Source of the DNA: Atherinomorus stipes
Lineage: Eukaryota; Chordata; Actinopteri; Atheriniformes; Atherinidae
Direction of reading: 5' to 3'
Length of the DNA stretch: 64,000 nucleotides
Assembly (NCBI GenBank): GCA_023101725.1
Contig: JALJCO010001078.1
Coordinates: 558,001 to 622,000 of the forward strand
Below the pieces are notes generated by a model. It saw only the letters and a list, made by a program, of their open reading frames with translations. It had not been told where the DNA came from and did no database searches. Below, one piece after another: positions 24,801-36,385 of the stretch. Position 1 is the first letter of the stretch. Every line of letters starts with the position of its first letter. A program made the translations under genes and the position numbers.

Positions 24801-24890
24801 ACTTTCAGACTTGGATTGTGAAACATGAGCTGTACAGTCCATCCGCTCCTTAACCGGACTCGTCTTTTCAAACATGCCACTTTCTTGTGG
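21846..24890. other. Intergenic DNA without recognisable genes
   Basis: AT-rich sequence with poly-T tracts near 24357-24400. Short open frames lack family motifs. I see no exon chain, tRNA or intact transposon. Confidence 0.5.
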
Positions 24891-24894
24891 GCTT

Positions 24895-25078
24895 ACTGTA
24901 TCCAGGGTGCTTTCAGATATCAGGAAATGTTGCAGGTAAATCAGCACAGCCACGCTCTCCCTTCAACCCTGTCCGCAACATTTTCTTGTGTGTTCAGCCA
25001 GACCGACGTGCCGCAACATTTCTGCTCTTATGACATGGAGGCCAGTCGGTACATGTCCGCTACATCTCCGAGGTAAAA
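24895..25078 (+). repeat. Dispersed repeat, inverted relative of 54965-55145
   Basis: The segment containing 'aggaaatgttgcagg', 'tgccgcaacatttctgctct' and 'catgtccgctacatctccga' reappears in reverse complement inside the hAT-like element at 54699-55306. Both copies include a possible exon end followed by GTAAAAG. It is probably an internal part of a transposon family whose ends are lost here. Confidence 0.65.
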
Positions 25079-25139
25079 GACTAGAACGCATGTCTGAATG
25101 CAAGTGTTACAAAGGTCAAACTCTGCACTATTACCACTT

Positions 25140-25690
25140 TCCAGCACAAGTTTGAAAGGGGCTTATGCCTCCAATTGATCATGCGCCCTGGCTACTTGGC
25201 CACAGGGATATATCCCTTTAGCTGACTAGTTAGAGTGCATGATTCTCACCCAGGAATCTGAGGTACGAATCCCACCCGTGCCCTCATTGCATACCTTGCC
25301 ACATTCTGGTGTTGTCAGCAGGATCCATGCAGCACTGTTAATAAGTCCATGGATTCGAAATTGGTGGCACCCTGCACAAAGCACGAGGATGTGCTTGTGG
25401 AAAGAGGGGGAGAGATGTGACATGTTTGGGTCCTGTCACTATGCAGCCGATTGATCTTGCACCTTGGCTACTTGGCCACAGGGATATTCCTCTGGCTGAC
25501 AGGTTAACGTGCATGATTCTCACCCAGGAGACTTGGGATCAAATCCTACCTGTCAAATTTGGCAAGATACTCCTTACATACCTTCGGGTCACAAGGATGT
25601 GGCAAGATACGCAAGGAGGGTCCAAGTGGGATTAGATCCCCAGACTCCTGAGTGGGAGTCACATGTGCTTACCAGGGGATGTCAGTGGTT
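25140..25690 (+). repeat. Cluster of hairpin + tRNA-Glu-like units (three copies)
   Basis: Two plus-strand copies (tRNA-like parts about 25205-25278 and 25475-25555) and one minus-strand tRNA-like part (25620-25680) lie together. The tRNA-like part has an A-box-like TTAGCTGACTAGTTAGAG, an anticodon-loop-like ATTCTCACC (Glu CTC type) and a B-box-like GGTACGAATCCC. Upstream is a conserved block containing GTCCTGTCACTATGC and CGCCCTGGCTACTTGGCC. The acceptor stem is not a proper tRNA stem, so these are tRNA-derived repeats, not functional tRNA genes. Confidence 0.7.
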
Positions 25691-25789
25691 ATAATCAGCT
25701 ATTTTTAAAAACAGGTTTGCTGCTTATACAAGTTCAACCATGAATTATGTTTAAACACAATATGAAAAAAAAATCACTACTTAAAAACC

Positions 25790-25870
25790 AAATCAAACTT
25801 TATTTATAAAGCGCTTTTCCTGCCAAGGGTAACACAAGGTGCATTACATAATAATTAAAAAAAATGCATA
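25790..25870 (+). repeat. Short common fish interspersed repeat
   Basis: The block 'caaactttatttataaagcg' followed by 'aacacaaggtgcattacata' has the form of a very common teleost repeat end. Class and full extent are not clear. Confidence 0.4.
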
Positions 25871-28800
25871 TGATTGAAGATAAAAAGCCTTCACACACCC
25901 GAGCACATACAGTAACACAGCACACCTACAAACACTCACACAAACACACGCACCCACAAACTTCGACACCCTCTTACTCCTAAATTCTGTTTCTGAACAA
26001 AAAACAAAGAGAAATTAACATCAACAGCAGTTTGATGCTGCTGTTAATGCCTAAATGTAATTAAAATGTGGTTGCATTAATCTTGCTAACTTATATTGAC
26101 GAGTAAAAATGTAAACAAGGAGAAACAAGTCTTGGACTTTGTAATGAATAGTTTTTCAGGTCAGCTGTAGAAACAGTGGGACTGTTGCAACACGCTGGCA
26201 GTAATCTCAGTAGCTGTCACCCTGTCAGCGACTCTGACAGGATAATGTTATGTTTCATTGAATTTCTAAAAACTTTTTTCCTCATTAAACTGATCCTCAG
26301 CCCTTCCAGCCTTACCAAGAGATGAAACCAATATAGAGATGTTCCTAATTAAGCTCTCAGGTCATTGTGACATCAACGGTCATATAACGTGTGTGGCATT
26401 TGCAAGTCAAGGCCTGCCTTCTTCCCTGGTCCAGATTTACCCAAGTTACTACCTGCCGGTTATAGACTCATCACAGTAGTGCTCCTTTCATAGTATGTGT
26501 GTGACTTCACAAACCCACAGAAGCATGTCACCTGGGAGGTTTCCAACTTTAGGATCTGTGGAGAAGACAGATGCAGTGCCTAAGCAGGCTGCATTTTCAC
26601 ATGCCCACGTCAGGTACTGGTAACAACGCTTTCCTCATTTAGTCTCTCCTTCAGGCTCAGAGTGGAAATGACTCACAGTTTTCTCAAACACCTTGTGCGT
26701 GTGTTCCATCTCACCATGGATGATGATGATGTCACGCTCGATGTTGACGTCACAGTCCGAGCCTCTGTCCTGCAGGGCATCTTGTCACCGTTTCCATGGT
26801 TCCCACACACTGCCTGTATTCATTAGAGCTGCAGTCATACCTTCCCAGAACCTCCAAAGCTAAATACGAAGATAAACTTAGAATTAAAAGTGACTCCATT
26901 CAACACTAGCTCATATCCAGACTTAGATTTCTTTGTTTAGGACAAATAACTGCTCCGAAATGACCTGTCTTTAATTTTCTTTATATAATACACAATTAAT
27001 TACATTTAGTGGATAGTTATTCAGGTAAGCTTTGATAAATTCATGCACACTGCTGTCAGTCTATAAGTTTAATCTAATTAAACCTTGAGGAGTAAAATGG
27101 AGCATTTCTACAATTAATCTTATTCACAGAGGTCATAATCAGTTGTTGATTCAGTTGTGGTTCACTTATAACTCTATATGTCCGTACATTTTTGCTGTAT
27201 ATGCATATCATAGTCATGACAACCCGGAGTGTTTTTTTCCCAAACTGGCTCCACATTTGAAGTTTTAGTTGTGTTACCTCCACTCAGCTGAATTAGACAG
27301 AATTCCATTAGCGGTAGCTGGCAGGCTATTTGAAGAATGTTCCATGGCTTTAGGCTTCAAACAAACCATCTATATACCACTGTGCAAACTGAACATGAAA
27401 CCAAAATCTCAAAATGATTTTCCTGCCTGCATATTTCTGCCTCTTTGAACTTTTTGGCTGCCTGCTGAGAGACGGTAAGAGTGGAAAACTTGAAAACAAC
27501 ATGGCTGAAAACAGCAGAGAATTTACTCTTATTTTGTAGTTATTAATATTCATGCATTTTTGTTGTCTTCATTTGTGTTTAACCTCAGTAAACAGCCACT
27601 TATAGGGAATGGAGACCTCTGGAACAGCTCTGCCAAGACAGTAGAAAAAGTTCAGAACATTCCTGTGTCATCTGTAATATTTGTGTTTGATCAGCAAAGC
27701 AAAACAGGCTAATCAAGACATGCTGGGAAAGTGAACTGCTGCTTTTTTTTTTACAGTTTGGAGTCAGTCTGCAAAAACACTTGCAGGGAAAAATTTTAAA
27801 TGTTTTGGATGGTGATCTGTGGACATTTAACAATGAAAGAGAGACAGGCCAGTTACTGACAGATGAAAGGGTTGGAGGCTGATGGAAACTTTCTGAGGCC
27901 TGTCTATGAAGAGACAAGCAGTGGAAACTAATAATGGATTTGGAGCCTGAGATGATCTGTTGAGATTTAACAATGGGGTTGGTAGGCAGATGAACTGTCA
28001 AGATGGAAAGTGTGTCTATTTAAAGCCCACAGTCGTGGAAAATGTTCAGCCTGGAAACATGCATGAGACCCAATCTTTTTCAAGAACAGCCTGCACGAAA
28101 TAGTCCGGTATAGGATTACTTGGGTCAATGCTGAGGTATTATATATTTTGTTGCCAGAGGGGCATTGTTGAAAGGCGGACTGCATTTTTGGCTAAATTTC
28201 CTCATAAATCATTTAGTTAGGGAGAAATAAATCTGATATCACTTTCATCTCCTTTAGGCAAAGCATTTCTGACTGGTTGTAAAAGAAGATCACAGATGGA
28301 AACTACAGGAGCTATAGAGAGAAGGCCTGGGAACATATATAGATAAAATGAGGGGGACTGGCGGGTGGCTGAATTGTCAAAAGCAGAAAAAGAGAGTGGA
28401 AGCTATTTAAATCCTCTGTCCAGGAAATTGTTTAGACTAGAGACACTGATGAGAATTTGGGGCTGTAACTCTTTCAACAAATAACAAAAACTCATCTCAG
28501 CTGTAGATTTACTGCCACACACATGGTTTTGGAAGTCAGGTGGTCTTTACCTAAACACTGCTGCATGTGGGTCCATGACTTCCTCAGTTCTGTTTCTGTG
28601 ACCTCTCAGCTGAAAGTAAAGGGGATGTTTAATCTTGGACGTTGTGCAAGTCAGCTTGGTTCACACTGTGTGCTGTTTCCTCTGGACCTCACACTGAATT
28701 ATAATGGTTACCCATCAGAGATCTGGCAGCCAATACACTGAAGTTGCCCATCATCCTGAATCAGTCACCACTAATAAAAGCCCCCTCTCTTATCTAATTA

Positions 28801-29100
28801 TGCTTCCTGCTAAGCACTTACTGTAGGGCCATCTGTTTACAAAAAAGGGGGGGGGGGGTTTTAATGAAATAGTCAATAAACTGAAAAATGGGATTATTTG
28901 CTTCATGCTCAGTATTGGATGAGAGATTCTTGCTCAAGAGGCAATCAATTAGCTTAATAATACATTCACAAAGACATATTCTATGTAACAATGGATCTGC
29001 AGGATATTCATGTAGATCAACTGATATGAACATCCTTCTGGGTGGTGCTGGTATAAGAAGAGGATTTTATGTTTGAGCAGAGAAATCTGCCAGGCATTGC
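25871..29100. other. Intergenic DNA without recognisable genes
   Basis: No coding exon is supported. A perfect consensus cAMP response element, TGACGTCA, is present at 26745-26752, with a related TGATGTCA just upstream at about 26728. Otherwise the stretch is plain AT-rich sequence. Confidence 0.5.
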
Positions 29101-29125
29101 TTTTGTCATCCACCCATCCAGCCAC

Positions 29126-29214
29126 TCATCCATCCATCCATCCATCCATCCATCCATCCATCCATCCATCCATCCATCCATCCATCCATCCATCCATCCA
29201 TCCATCCATCCATC
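29126..29214. repeat. (CATC)n tetranucleotide satellite
   Basis: About 22 near-perfect CATC units. Open frames across it, giving Ile-His-Pro-Ser or Asp-Gly-Trp-Met repeats, are artefacts of the repeat. Confidence 0.95.
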
Positions 29215-29219
29215 TTCCA

Positions 29220-29525
29220 ATGATACTTGGATCATTGGGAGTAGGCTATTTAATCCCTCCAGTGTGTCCTGCATGCAGGCCAGGGTCTCATCCGAGCTAG
29301 ACATGCTTGCAAAACCTTCCTGGCAACCAAAACACATCCTGATTAGATGCCGATACCATCTCATTCCTTTTGATGCACAGCAGTGGTTCTACCTCCCCTT
29401 TCCTCCAGACACTAGAGCTCATTATCATATTTCTGAGGCTGAGTCCCATCACTCTGAGATGGGAAGTAATTTCAGCCATATGTGTCTGTGATCTCATCCT
29501 TTCCATTACTACCCAAATTTAAAGA
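29220..29525 (+). mobile_element. Degenerate fish dispersed repeat (LINE-like)
   Basis: The order of phrases matches a frequent teleost repeat: 'ggcaaccaaaacacatcctg', 'gataccatctcattcctttt', 'ctacctcccctttcctcc', then 'tctgtgatctcatcctttcc' and 'attactaccc'. In better-preserved copies this reads through a coding-like stretch. This copy is diverged and has no open frame. I do not assign it to a clade. Confidence 0.5.
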
Positions 29526-31155
29526 CACACCATGTAACTTTTAGACCTTAAAAATAGATGTTTCTGACTCGTTTTGATGCCACACCAACATTCATTATGA
29601 GCATTTTCGAGCAGTCAATGGGTGAATGGGTTCCACGCATTTTGTGTTCATATGTTGAGGCAGCCAAATATCCTCTTCAGGTTATTGTTAACATTAGCAT
29701 AATTTTAATATACCCCCCACCCCGCCCCCACCTCAGTCTCAATCTCACTCCAAGCAATCTTGATAACTTACAAGCCTTGTAAAGGGCTGGTTGTTTCTGT
29801 TCTGTTTGCATCAATTTAGTACTGCAAGGTGTTTCTGAAGGATGAGGATTAATAGCGATTGTGTGTGCTGTTACTTTTTTATTCTCAAAAAATCACTTTT
29901 ATCATGCAGCTCTATAAAGTAAACAGCTTGAGCACATGTTCATTCGTTCTGCTTTCCACCTGACCGCACCCTAACTTTTCTCAGAGCTTCAGTCCAAGTT
30001 GTGAATAGTTTGAACTGAAAGTCCTATTACTCACACAGAGGAGGCCATGAATATAAATACATATAATGCAGCTTTCTGAGGCCACCGCTTCCATGCAGGA
30101 ATGGCAGTTCCCCCCTATTAGCTTGGCACACGACCGCATACCTCAGCTAATTAGCTTCCTGTAAAAGCCTTGAATAAAAACATTGGCTTTAATCACACGC
30201 TGCTGCTTTGTCTCATTCACTGCCAAGGTAAATATTTCTTAAAGCAGAGAAAAAAACAGACATTTTCTATGTGGGTTTCTGCTTTCAAGACAGGTGTTTG
30301 ACTCCATGATGTAGCGATCCAGGTCAAGATGTTACCTTAACATTCCTCAACATCAAATAAACTCTGTATTTTTGAGCCATTAGACTTTAAAAGGCTTTCA
30401 TTTAAGTTCAAGTGATTTCTTTTCCTGCTCGCTAAGGGTGCCTGAGATGTCAAACTGGTTTTGAGAGTGTGTGTTTAGTGTCTGTTTTACTAGATCGTAA
30501 TTTACTGACACACAGTGGGGGAACTGGGATTTCATGCAGACTGGCGAGCTTCTACGGGATGCTTTGCTGTCAGAGCTACAAGAGGGTATCAACAAAACAA
30601 TCTGATACATAGCTGATTATTTAACAGATGCCGGTAAACAACACTACTCCATTTACAGCACTTAAATCACAACAATTTAGAAGCTGTTTAAAAGCTTATT
30701 TACCTTCCAAATAAATAACTCTTCAACTTCATCTTGTTTCCTAAACACTTCAAATGAGCACATTTACCAGCTGTTGTAATAATTAGTATTTTTCTTAGTT
30801 TTCTTATTTGTTAACTCTGCTTTCTCAATAGTTCAAATAATTAACTGAAGCTATAAAAACTGAATAAAAAAGAAATAAAACACTTGCGTTTGTCATTAAG
30901 ATAGCCCCAAACCCGAGGATATTACATAGACCAAGGAAACCTGTATGTTTACATTTGAAGAGAAATCTACAATTATAATTTTTTTCTGCTTTGGTTATGA
31001 TGCTTATAAAGTGCCTGGTTCAGTATAGATGTATAAAAGTAACTTTAGCACAAAAATTGAGGAACTTTTCTTTGTTCAGTTATTTCTTTGTTGGTGCAAC
31101 AGTTCTTGAAAATGAATCCGATAGAGCCTGTTTAGTTTTGTTTTACATGTTGCCA
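29526..31155. other. Intergenic DNA, nothing recognised
   Basis: AT-rich sequence without exon chains, tRNA genes or clear transposon ends. Confidence 0.5.
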
Positions 31156-31159
31156 CATT

Positions 31160-31670
31160 TATAAGGGCAATGCATTCGTGGAATGAACAGCAGAGTTGGG
31201 TATGTGGATGGCACCCATGTTAACTTGCTAAATCTTGTCTGCCAATGCCATGCAGCTTATCGTGCTTATTTTGAACTTCTGGTATCCCCGTACTAAGAAT
31301 TGAGAATTAGGAGCCTGATTGGCAGCAGCTGTGAGCATGGGCCCTATCGCGAAAAGTCCAGAATCTACCAACCCTTCAAGATGACAACTCCAGCCCTCAT
31401 AAAGCAGGGTTTATCAGAGACTACCACCTGAATTTGGGAGTGGAGAGGATGAAATGATCTGCCAGCAGTCCTGTCCTCAACCCTACTGAATAATTGTGGG
31501 ATCATCTTGGGTGTGCTGTTTATACCACAGTGACCAACACAACCACATTGACTGGGGAAAATTAGATGCCATCCTAAAACAGTGTGTGACCAGCTGGTTG
31601 ACCAGCATGAGGAGGATGTGCAAAGCTGTAGTGGCTCTCCCAGATAATACTGAGCTCCCTGTTTGTTAAA
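31160..31670 (+). mobile_element. Tc1-like transposase relic
   Basis: The stretch around 31480-31640 can be read as the end of a DD34E transposase: a VLNPTE block, a stop codon, then LWDHLG and a run related to VTNTTTLTG. Intact Tc1-like proteins have D-x-NPIE-x-LWD at the last catalytic Glu. Several stops make it dead. The 5' part and the inverted ends are not found, so the edges are approximate. Confidence 0.65.
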
Positions 31671-32299
31671 TAAGTAAATAGTTAAATGAGATAGGTTTTA
31701 ACTTCCAACTTCAATTACTGAAGCCAAAAAAAATGACACCAAACAAAGTCAATAGTAGACTAAGCTGTTTGACAGAAAAAAATATAGCAAGTTTTTCATG
31801 GTTGAAACTTATAGACACAACTCTGCTGCTCATATTATAAATGTATTTCCTTACATACATGACGCCATTTAAAAGGAAAATGAACAGACTTTGCAACGAT
31901 GTAAGATTTATTGCTTAAGGGCATTGCTATAAGAAAGCGTGTAAACTTTGCACTTTTTGTGCTAAACGCATATGGTTAGGACAGAAAACTGTAGATTTTG
32001 TTGTGCAGTTTAATGTTCAGTGGTCATGGTTGTTTTCACGACCCCACATAAACAACTGCCGAACAAAACATTGTCATCTCACTTCTAGTCCAGATCTGAC
32101 AAGCAGACGAACAACCCTATTAACCAGTTTCTTATGAGACTGGAATGACTGGGAAAGCCTACTCTTTGCTGCATATGGTCTTTCAATAAAGAATTATTCC
32201 AATAATTTCCAATCAAACTTCCATAAAGATGGAAGTGTTAGTCCATGAAGAAAATTCCCAAAATAGTAGTGATACAGTTCAGTCTTTTGTACTGTATGG

Positions 32300-32353
<54 letters not shown>

Positions 32354-34560
32354 GCTGTATCCTATATTTCTGTCATGCAACTTTGATATTTTTGTTAGAC
32401 CCTCCCTGCTTGGTCAGCAGTGATGTCTGTCCTACACCACCGCTCTGGTTTGTAGAGCCAGCTTTCTGTTATAAAGTTGTAGCTGAGATAAGCCTGACAT
32501 CATCATCAAGATTATCCTGTAAGACTTCACAAAACTTCTCCAGAACAGTGGGAGACATAATAAACACAGGCTGAAGAGCGCTCAGTGTTCTCCATGAAAC
32601 TGACCCTCCTGCATAAAATCCGCACAGGGTCCATTTAAATGACATAGTATTGTTGAGGTAAACATGTACTTGATGTACAGACACTTGTTTTACTGCTATT
32701 ATGTAACACAAAAAAGTGGTAACTGCATGACTAATGACTCAACCCCATAAAATTTGAACTTCAAAGTATTTTGTGAGTGTTTCAGACATAGAACCAGCAC
32801 ATAGCTTCCTATCCTGGCACCTACGCAAAGACTAAAGCTCCTCAGACTGAAAGAACAATGTTCAATGTGCAAACCATCTTATTAGGGAAGTGTGTGATGA
32901 GGGGCTCTCATCACCGCTGTGCTTTTGGCTTTGCCGGTGAAACCTGGTCAGACCCTCTGGCATTAATGGAAAAACAGAAAACAGCTTCTGTGCGGTGTCT
33001 GGAGAAAGGGAACAGTCAAAGTCAACAACAGATAGACTTGTTACTGCTGAACGCTGCAGAAGGGAACTCAGTTTTCAGATGACTAATATGAGTGGACAAA
33101 AGGTGAAAGATTAGTTCAAGGACTGCTTCTATTTCATAAACGGCTGTAAAAATATTGCTCCTCAAGGTCTCTCCCTTAGAATAAACCTTCAGTGTAAACA
33201 CAAAGGTGTGCTTAATGAAATAAAGATTATAAAACTGCATTGCTTGCTGTGAGAAATGATGTCATCGTGAAAATCACTTTGATGCAACCTGTGGGTTTGG
33301 TGGACAAAGGAGAGCAGACTGTTCCCAGTAAGCTCTTGAAAAAATTGCACTGTGCCTTATAGAAACAGTTTGGCCGGGGTTCCCATCTGTGCTAATTGTT
33401 TCCAGATATGCAGTTTTCTGCACAGTGGCTAACAAGACCCCTCCCTGTCTGTCTGTACCTCTGGAACGAAAGGCCTCTCTCCATTCGTCTGCGAGCTGCA
33501 AGGTCAGGCTGCAGCCTACACCCCAATGCCACATCTGTCTGTTTGTCTGTCGGTCTGGTGGAATTCAGATCCTTTCTGATTGTCTGTGTACTAACTGGAA
33601 GGTCAGAGATTGTCTAGTGTTGCCCACAGCTTGTCTCCACTTTGCTAAAAGTAGCGCTCCCCATTTCCTTTCCTGTTATCTGTACATCTCAAATGACAGC
33701 CTCGAGAAATTGGGGTAAAGATTTTCTCACAGTGTTGAACTTATTTTTGAGGTGCAGGCTCAAAACCTGGTGAAAATAAATTCAGTGGCTTCCTGATACA
33801 GTGGGGGGATTCAACTGTGTCCTGTGCTGAATGAATGCTCATTACCTTGCAGCATGCCAGCCCACTGCAAACTGACAGTGGAAAATATTATTCTCCCATC
33901 ATCCTCTTCCTCTTCACAACAACATGGACATTTCCACAGCTGGAACTGTGAACGGTGAATTCCTCAGCAAAGTGAGGAGGAAGTGATGACGCAGGACGAA
34001 GCCATCACTCATCAACCTGCCAAATTGGCAGCAGACAACGTGAGTTTCACATGTCTCTGTTACCTCAGTCCAGACAGCAAGAAGCATGTTTTCCACTCAG
34101 GGCACGAGTCAATTGGGGCATCCACGCAAGATTTGGTGTATTTATGAATAAGTGTTAAAAACATATAGGCTTCTGGGATTCTTACCGTATTGAATTGCTT
34201 TCATTGTCATATAACCAGCGTCTCAGTTACATGAAATGACTTCAGTACAACCCGTCCAGATTGGACAAACAACAGAAAACATAAAACATAGCATAACATA
34301 CAGGACCAGGAAGACTTGAGGATGTGACGGATGCCCGCGCTTCCTTGGTGTCAAAGAAGGAAAATGATTACATGAGGAGAGTTGGGTAGGTGAGCAAAAT
34401 AAGAGCATGTACACGAGTGCTGCTGAATCAGAAAAAAAAAACACACCATAACAATTAAGCACATACTCAGACTAAATACAACTGAACGACCATAAGCATC
34501 CTGAACCATGAGGGAGGGGGAAGATTATGGAAAAGAGTACAACAAAGGGATATATAAATA
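31671..34560. other. Intergenic DNA with a long poly-C tract
   Basis: Apart from the poly-C run at 32303-32342, nothing is recognised. The segment at 32400-32640 may be another old repeat, but I could not assign it. Open frames here are short and without motifs. Confidence 0.5.
32303..32342. repeat. Poly-C tract of 40 bases followed by poly-A
   Basis: Forty consecutive C are followed by ten A. The proline-run open frames across it are artefacts. Confidence 0.95.
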
Positions 34561-34601
34561 TATATATATATATTGTGTCACGACTTGATATTTTTCAATA
34601 C

Positions 34602-34617
34602 AACAAATACGTTTTTA
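34602..34617. repeat. Left target-site duplication of the GC-rich retroposon
   Basis: The 16-bp AACAAATACGTTTTTA is repeated exactly at 36132-36147, on the other side of the element. Confidence 0.9.
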
Positions 34618-36131
34618 GGGGTATGAGGAGGTGGGGGTAGGTGTGGACAGTGGAGGGAGGGAGGAGAGTGTTGGGGGTGGAGAGAGGAGTGAGTGTGGGT
34701 ATGTAAGGTCGGAGAGCGGAGTGGGTGGGTGTGTGCGTGTGTGGGGGGGGGGTACACGGAGGTGTTGGGTAGGGCTGGGCGGTGTGGGCGGAGGTTCGTA
34801 CCTCGGTATTCGTGCCGGGCATCTTGGTGTCGGTGCGGTGCGGTGTGGCTGCGGGTTGGTTGGGGGCCGGGGCGCTTTGGTGGGGGGTGCGGTTTTGTTT
34901 GTGGCTTCCGGGGTTTTTTGTGCGGGGCGGGCGCAGGGGGGATCTGTATCTTGTATGTGGTTGCTCTTGCGGTATTGATGTCTTGGGTGCCTGTGTCTCG
35001 ATGTGGGGGCGGTGACGGTATATCTTTCAGCCCCAGTGTTGGGGTGGGTGTGTGGGGAGTGTGTGTGTGGGCGTGGTGGCGGGGTGGGGGGTGGGAGAGG
35101 TGGTGGCGCCCTGGTGTCAGGTGTATCAGGGACTTTGGGGTGGGGGCTGGCCTGCCCTGGGGGCGTCGTCTGGGGGGTCCGGTCCTCCTGGGTTTCGGTT
35201 GGGCCGCCCGGGTCCGGGGGGGGGTGGCTGCTCCTGGGCGCTTGGGCCCTGGGCCCGGCGCTGTCTCCGCTCCGGGGGACGCCCGGCGCCCGGTGGGGTC
35301 GGCAGCTGCTGGTCTTGGTCCGCTGGGGCCTGGGCCTCCAGACTGCGGGGGGCTCCGGCTGGGGCCGCTTTTTGCCGCCCTTCGGGGGATGCATGTCCGC
35401 TCTTTGGGGGGGGGGGTAGCTGGGATCTGGGCCTCTGGGTGGCTGCTGGGGGCCTGGGTCGCGAGCCTTGCGGGCTTCCTCCTCCTTGCAGAGACGAGGC
35501 TGCATCTGCATGACTGTATCACCACGGAGCACCCTTTATTATGCATGTTGACACTGTGACACTGCTTCCCATTGCGATGACTAGGTCGTACCTCTTCTTT
35601 ACTTCCCATTGCGATGACTAGGTTGTACCTCTTCTCTACTTCCCATTGCGCTGACTAGGTTGTACCTCTTCTCTGCGTAGTTCTGCGTGTGTTTGTATGA
35701 TCTGAGGATATTTAAGCCACCTGCAGGTACTCCTGTAGGGGATTGCTTGTTTTGTTTTCCAACAGAGACCTTGGTTGTTTAGGGATCGCGGTACAGATGT
35801 ACCAGTGAACTGTGTAAGTGGATTCATGTTTTCTCTTCTCTCTCTCTTCCTCTTCCTTACTCCTCTCTCTCTGTTTCACTTTCTATCATTACCTCTATTC
35901 ACTTTCATTTCTCCCTTGTCAGGCCCAGCAGTATGAAATGGAATGGTGTAATAGACAAATGTTTAAATAAAGAAATAAAATGAATAAACATGATATCAAG
36001 TGGAGCCTTATGTTCATAAAGCTCCGCTTGATAAAGCAAAACTGTTCAACAGAATAAAGCAATCAGATTTCCATTCTGCTTGCTTCAATGCTGGACAGGA
36101 CAAGTAGAAAAAAAAAAAAAAAAAAAAAAAA
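34618..36131 (+). mobile_element. GC-rich poly(A)-tailed retroposon, 1.5 kb
   Basis: The insertion is bounded by a perfect 16-bp duplication (34602-34617 and 36132-36147) and ends in a poly(A) run of more than 20 bases, as expected of target-primed reverse transcription. The first 950 bp are extremely G-rich on the plus strand, in sharp contrast to the AT-rich flanks. Three 37-bp tandem units follow (35566-35676), then a pyrimidine-rich tract near 35830-35880 and a 3' domain from 'tgtcaggcccagcag' to 'gacaggacaagtag'. That 3' domain recurs in reverse at 41155-41388. There is no reverse-transcriptase reading frame, so the element is non-autonomous or a strongly truncated LINE. A long open frame on the opposite strand (34578-35609) is Pro/Arg/His-rich because of base composition and is not called as a gene. 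Confidence 0.88.
35566..35676 (+). repeat. Three 37-bp tandem units inside the retroposon
   Basis: Units start at 35566, 35603 and 35640 and share TTCCCATTGCG, TGACTAGGT and GTACCTCTTCT with a few substitutions. They lie between the G-rich block and the 3' domain. Confidence 0.85.
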
Positions 36132-36147
36132 AACAAATACGTTTTTA
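36132..36147. repeat. Right target-site duplication of the GC-rich retroposon
   Basis: An exact copy of the 16 bp at 34602-34617, directly after the poly(A) tail. Confidence 0.9.
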
Positions 36148-36254
36148 TTTCTTTTTTAACCCAATGTGTTTTTGTCCACATCAGCTTACCATCAGGGTCA
36201 TACTTAACAAAAAACAAAGTACTTCCAAATGCCAGATCAGAATGTAGTTGAACG

Positions 36255-36385
36255 GACATCTACTGAGTTTTAAACACAGAGCTCATTGTCAGAACACAAG
36301 TTGATAAAAAAAATTAAAATGTACATTGTTTGATATTCAATGCATGGCGCTGCTGACAGTTTCGTATACACCCCTACAGTTCAGT
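36255..36385 (+). repeat. Dispersed repeat shared with 54535-54690
   Basis: Both places contain 'actgagtttt', 'cagaacacaagttgataaa', a 'ttgatattcaat'-like block and 'cgtatacacc'/'cgatatgcacc' in the same order. It is probably a fragment of one transposon family. No ends are identified. Confidence 0.55.

Noticed and set aside
25205..25278. Possible functional tRNA-Glu gene
   Set aside because: A- and B-box-like parts are present, but the acceptor and T stems do not pair properly, and the segment belongs to a repeated family.
29126..29214. Possible CRISPR array or tandem gene
   Set aside because: It is a plain tetranucleotide repeat without spacers, and the window is eukaryotic.
29017..29491. 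Frames with Ile-His-Pro-Ser or Asp-Gly-Trp-Met repeats
   Set aside because: They are translations of the CATC satellite.
32229..32574. Proline-run reading frames
   Set aside because: They are produced by the poly-C tract.
34578..35609. Long open frame of 343 codons on the minus strand, with further long frames on both strands
   Set aside because: It lies in the G-rich block of a retroposon. The Pro/Arg/His composition and simultaneous open frames on both strands are explained by base composition, and no domain is present.
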